Below, in pieces: positions 61,911 through 64,000 of a DNA stretch of 64,000 nt (its first letter is position 1; each line of letters begins with the position of its first letter). A program made the position numbers and the translations under genes. The notes below the pieces were generated by a model that saw only the letters and a program-made list of their open reading frames with translations, searched no databases and was not told the DNA's origin. Origin of the DNA: Volvox africanus (taxonomy: Eukaryota > Chlorophyta > Chlorophyceae > Chlamydomonadales > Volvocaceae). The stretch lies in assembly GCA_030268105.1 (NCBI GenBank), contig BSDZ01000004.1, positions 4,695,001-4,759,000 on the forward strand, given 5' to 3'.

Positions 61911-63529
61911 TGCGCGCTTGTCTGTTTGGTGTACGTCGGGACGTACCCGCCAGCAGGTAGACATGATTGCGTGGAGGGCTCAGCATCGCCCTCATTCCGC
62001 ATGACAGTGTGGAGGGGTCGGCGGTATCTTGGGGCCTAAAGAGGTTCTGAAGCGCACTTATTGCCGCGTGACTTCCGTGTTCCTGGAGGGTAAGAGATCG
62101 TCGCTGGGCAGCTTCCACAGAAGGAAGATGGTTGATCTGGCCACGTGTTTATATCCTGTGGGCGAGGTCTGCTCGCTCGGGGGGGATTGCTTGGTCGGCT
62201 AGCGCTATGGGTAAGGAGCGCGGAGACGAAGAGAGCTTTGGATGTCATGCATGCAGATGTGCAGATCCGGCAATAGCGTCCTTGGTCCTTGGCCGCTGCA
62301 CTGGTGCTCACGGGCGGATCCCGATAACAATTCTTCTGTATGACATGTGAAAGACGAGTACCACAACTGTCATAAAGTTCATTTCCCGGGTGTTCGGGTG
62401 TATGTTGCTTTCTTTTTTATTAATGTGTGGCTGAAGCTGCCGAATCCAATGGTCAACGGCAGGGCGCTTTTCTTTTGGCAAGCCGCTCTGGGACAATCAG
62501 TGCGTATAAGTGCAAGTAGTGCACAGCATTGCTGTACGGTGGATTGGGGGTTCCAATTAAGCATTGTTTCCAGTTGAAGAATGCAATGATAGACTTCGAT
62601 TTCAAAGTGAGCCGCAACATGTGAGGTTGATATTGGTGCGCCTCACATACCTCCCTCACTGCAAATGTATTCCCGGACCATGGTCACACATTTAACAGGA
62701 CCACAGGCACCGGCCACGCATAACCTAAGCGTAGCAGAACTACCGCTGGGCTGCAGTGAGGCGTGCATCGCTACCTGATGACGGCTGTGTGCGTCCTTTC
62801 CGGAGTTGTTAAGTAGCTGGTGTGAGGTGTTACATCACGAACTCCGCTCGGAGAGATTCAGTAACACATTTGGGTCGTGTGTTGTATAACCTGACTCATT
62901 GCCGCTGCGCAGCAAATGTGGTGATAACACACCTGCGTGATTTGAGGAGTGGCGCTTATAAACAGGCGTCCTCACTTGCTGAGGCGTCCGCCCTTGCAGA
63001 CACTGTTTGGGGTTTCCAAATATTGGGATATAAAAAGGGCCGTTACTGAAATATAGATGCAATCGTGTGAAAGTTGGCTTGCCGGGCGGTCCCGGGCGTG
63101 CGTGATTGATGCTTTAGTGCTGTCTGACATTTGCCTCTTCAGCGGCGGTTGCAGCCGTGTAAAGCCACTGGGTATAACGGGGCATGTTACCGGTTAGCAT
63201 GAATGTGCATCATGTCGCGGTTTACGACACGTGGGAAGTACATGTGAACGAATGGGACGAGAGTGGGAGGTACGAGGTAGGGGTTAGAAAAGTTTGTGTG
63301 GTTGTCCTGACGGTATGCATGCAGGGATAGTGTTCGTACGGCATTGCAGCAAGTCTTGCAATTCATGTTGCACGCATCAAAAGCATTTTACTTTGATAGG
63401 ATTTCTGCAATGGGCCCTGCATATGAATGATACCGACTGCATGGATGAAACATGTCGTGCGTGTAAGACCGTAGGAATCTCGAGTCATACCACCGGTGCA
63501 CCTAAAATTGGAAAAAAATCTTTAAGCAG
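61911..63529. other. 3' region of the pherophorin gene; no further gene recognised
   Basis: No family was recognised between the pherophorin stop codon and the exon-like stretch at 63530. A short open frame at about 62911-63049 (ASALADTVWGFQILGYK) faintly resembles the central pherophorin module, but it lacks cysteines and ends in a stop soon after. Confidence 0.35.
63158..63162 (+). terminator. Possible TGTAA polyadenylation signal
   Basis: TGTAA is the usual polyadenylation signal of volvocine nuclear genes. This is the first copy I found downstream of the pherophorin stop codon, and it would give a 3' UTR of about 1.25 kb. A five-base match is weak on its own. Confidence 0.3.
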
Positions 63530-63625
63530 GCCTACCTGGAGGACGATATCGAACGATCGGGGGCTATGGCAGCGCCGGAGAGCGACGCTATGGCCAAAGC
63601 AAATGCCCAAGTTGCAATTTTGCAG
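63530..63625 (+). other. Unidentified exon-like stretch at right edge
   Basis: Thirty-two codons between an acceptor (TAAGCAG) and a donor (TTGCAG|GTCCTG). The peptide is helical and charged (AYLEDDIERSGAMAAPESDA, then MAKANAQVAILQ) and could be part of a coiled coil. Both ends are phase 0. No family recognised; the rest of the gene may lie to the right of the window. Confidence 0.3.
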
Positions 63626-64000
63626 GTCCTGATGTGATCCAGGGCTCCTCCGTATGTAGGCTGCGGGTTTTGTGGACGGCTAAGCGGAGCTCGGCACAGC
63701 TTAGCATTTTGTGTCCGTATTCCTCGCACCTTGCGGTCATTGCGCTTTTGATAGGAGGCAGCGGTATGTATTCAAGATGCTGTAGTAATGGTGCTTAACC
63801 TCTCAGCTCGGGTGAAACCCCCAGGAGACCCAGCCGAAACTATGGCTCGTGGAGGCAACCCAGAGTCCGTGGCCCAGCAGGATGGGAGGGACACATTGCA
63901 TAACTTTATAGGACTATGTGAAGCTTTTACATTTGTGTATCGCTTAAATTGCAGGATTATAACATTTTAAGATATCCATCTGCCATATCTAAAGCCCTTA

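Overview
The window is nuclear DNA of a volvocine green alga, most likely a colonial or multicellular one. The grounds are two pherophorin-type extracellular-matrix genes with hydroxyproline-rich-glycoprotein rods, GC-rich third codon positions inside AT-richer intergenic DNA, many short exons with clean GT..AG junctions, and abundant microsatellites in introns. I saw no bacterial-style operon, rRNA, tRNA or CRISPR array.

Layout. (1) 1-2061, minus strand: the 5' part of a pherophorin gene running off the left edge (seven exons seen). (2) About 2.1-9.0 kb: no gene recognised; holds a dispersed repeat with a 38-bp tandem array. (3) 9008-23241, plus strand: a very large gene for Virilizer/VIRMA, the scaffold of the nuclear m6A mRNA methyltransferase complex. 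It has an arginine/serine-rich insert, acidic linkers and glutamine tracts. (4) 23.2-36.7 kb: mostly unassigned; holds a second copy of the dispersed repeat, a weak F-box candidate near 32.1-33.1 kb and several isolated exon-like stretches. (5) 36682-45654, minus strand: a 16-exon gene for a protein of about 1,450 residues with ankyrin repeats followed by a MAP3K-type kinase domain. (6) 47449-50708, plus strand: a transaldolase-family gene with an apparent frameshift in its first recognised exon. (7) 50.7-54.2 kb: AT-rich, no gene recognised. (8) 54225-61910, plus strand: a complete pherophorin gene of eleven exons (about 1,176 residues): signal peptide, first pherophorin domain, long Pro/Ser/Leu rod encoded by a 15-bp minisatellite, central cysteine-containing module, short polyproline rod, second pherophorin domain. 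(9) 61.9-64 kb: unassigned, with one exon-like stretch near the right edge.

The genes do not form an obvious pathway. The two pherophorins at opposite ends are paralogues: two matched exons have identical lengths (115 and 136 nt) and the cysteine pattern is shared. They would act in the extracellular matrix. The Virilizer homologue acts in nuclear RNA modification, the ankyrin-MAP3K in cytosolic signalling, and the transaldolase in sugar-phosphate metabolism. Exon models were built by hand from reading frame, splice consensus, phase continuity and family knowledge. Junctions I could not settle are named in the entries.
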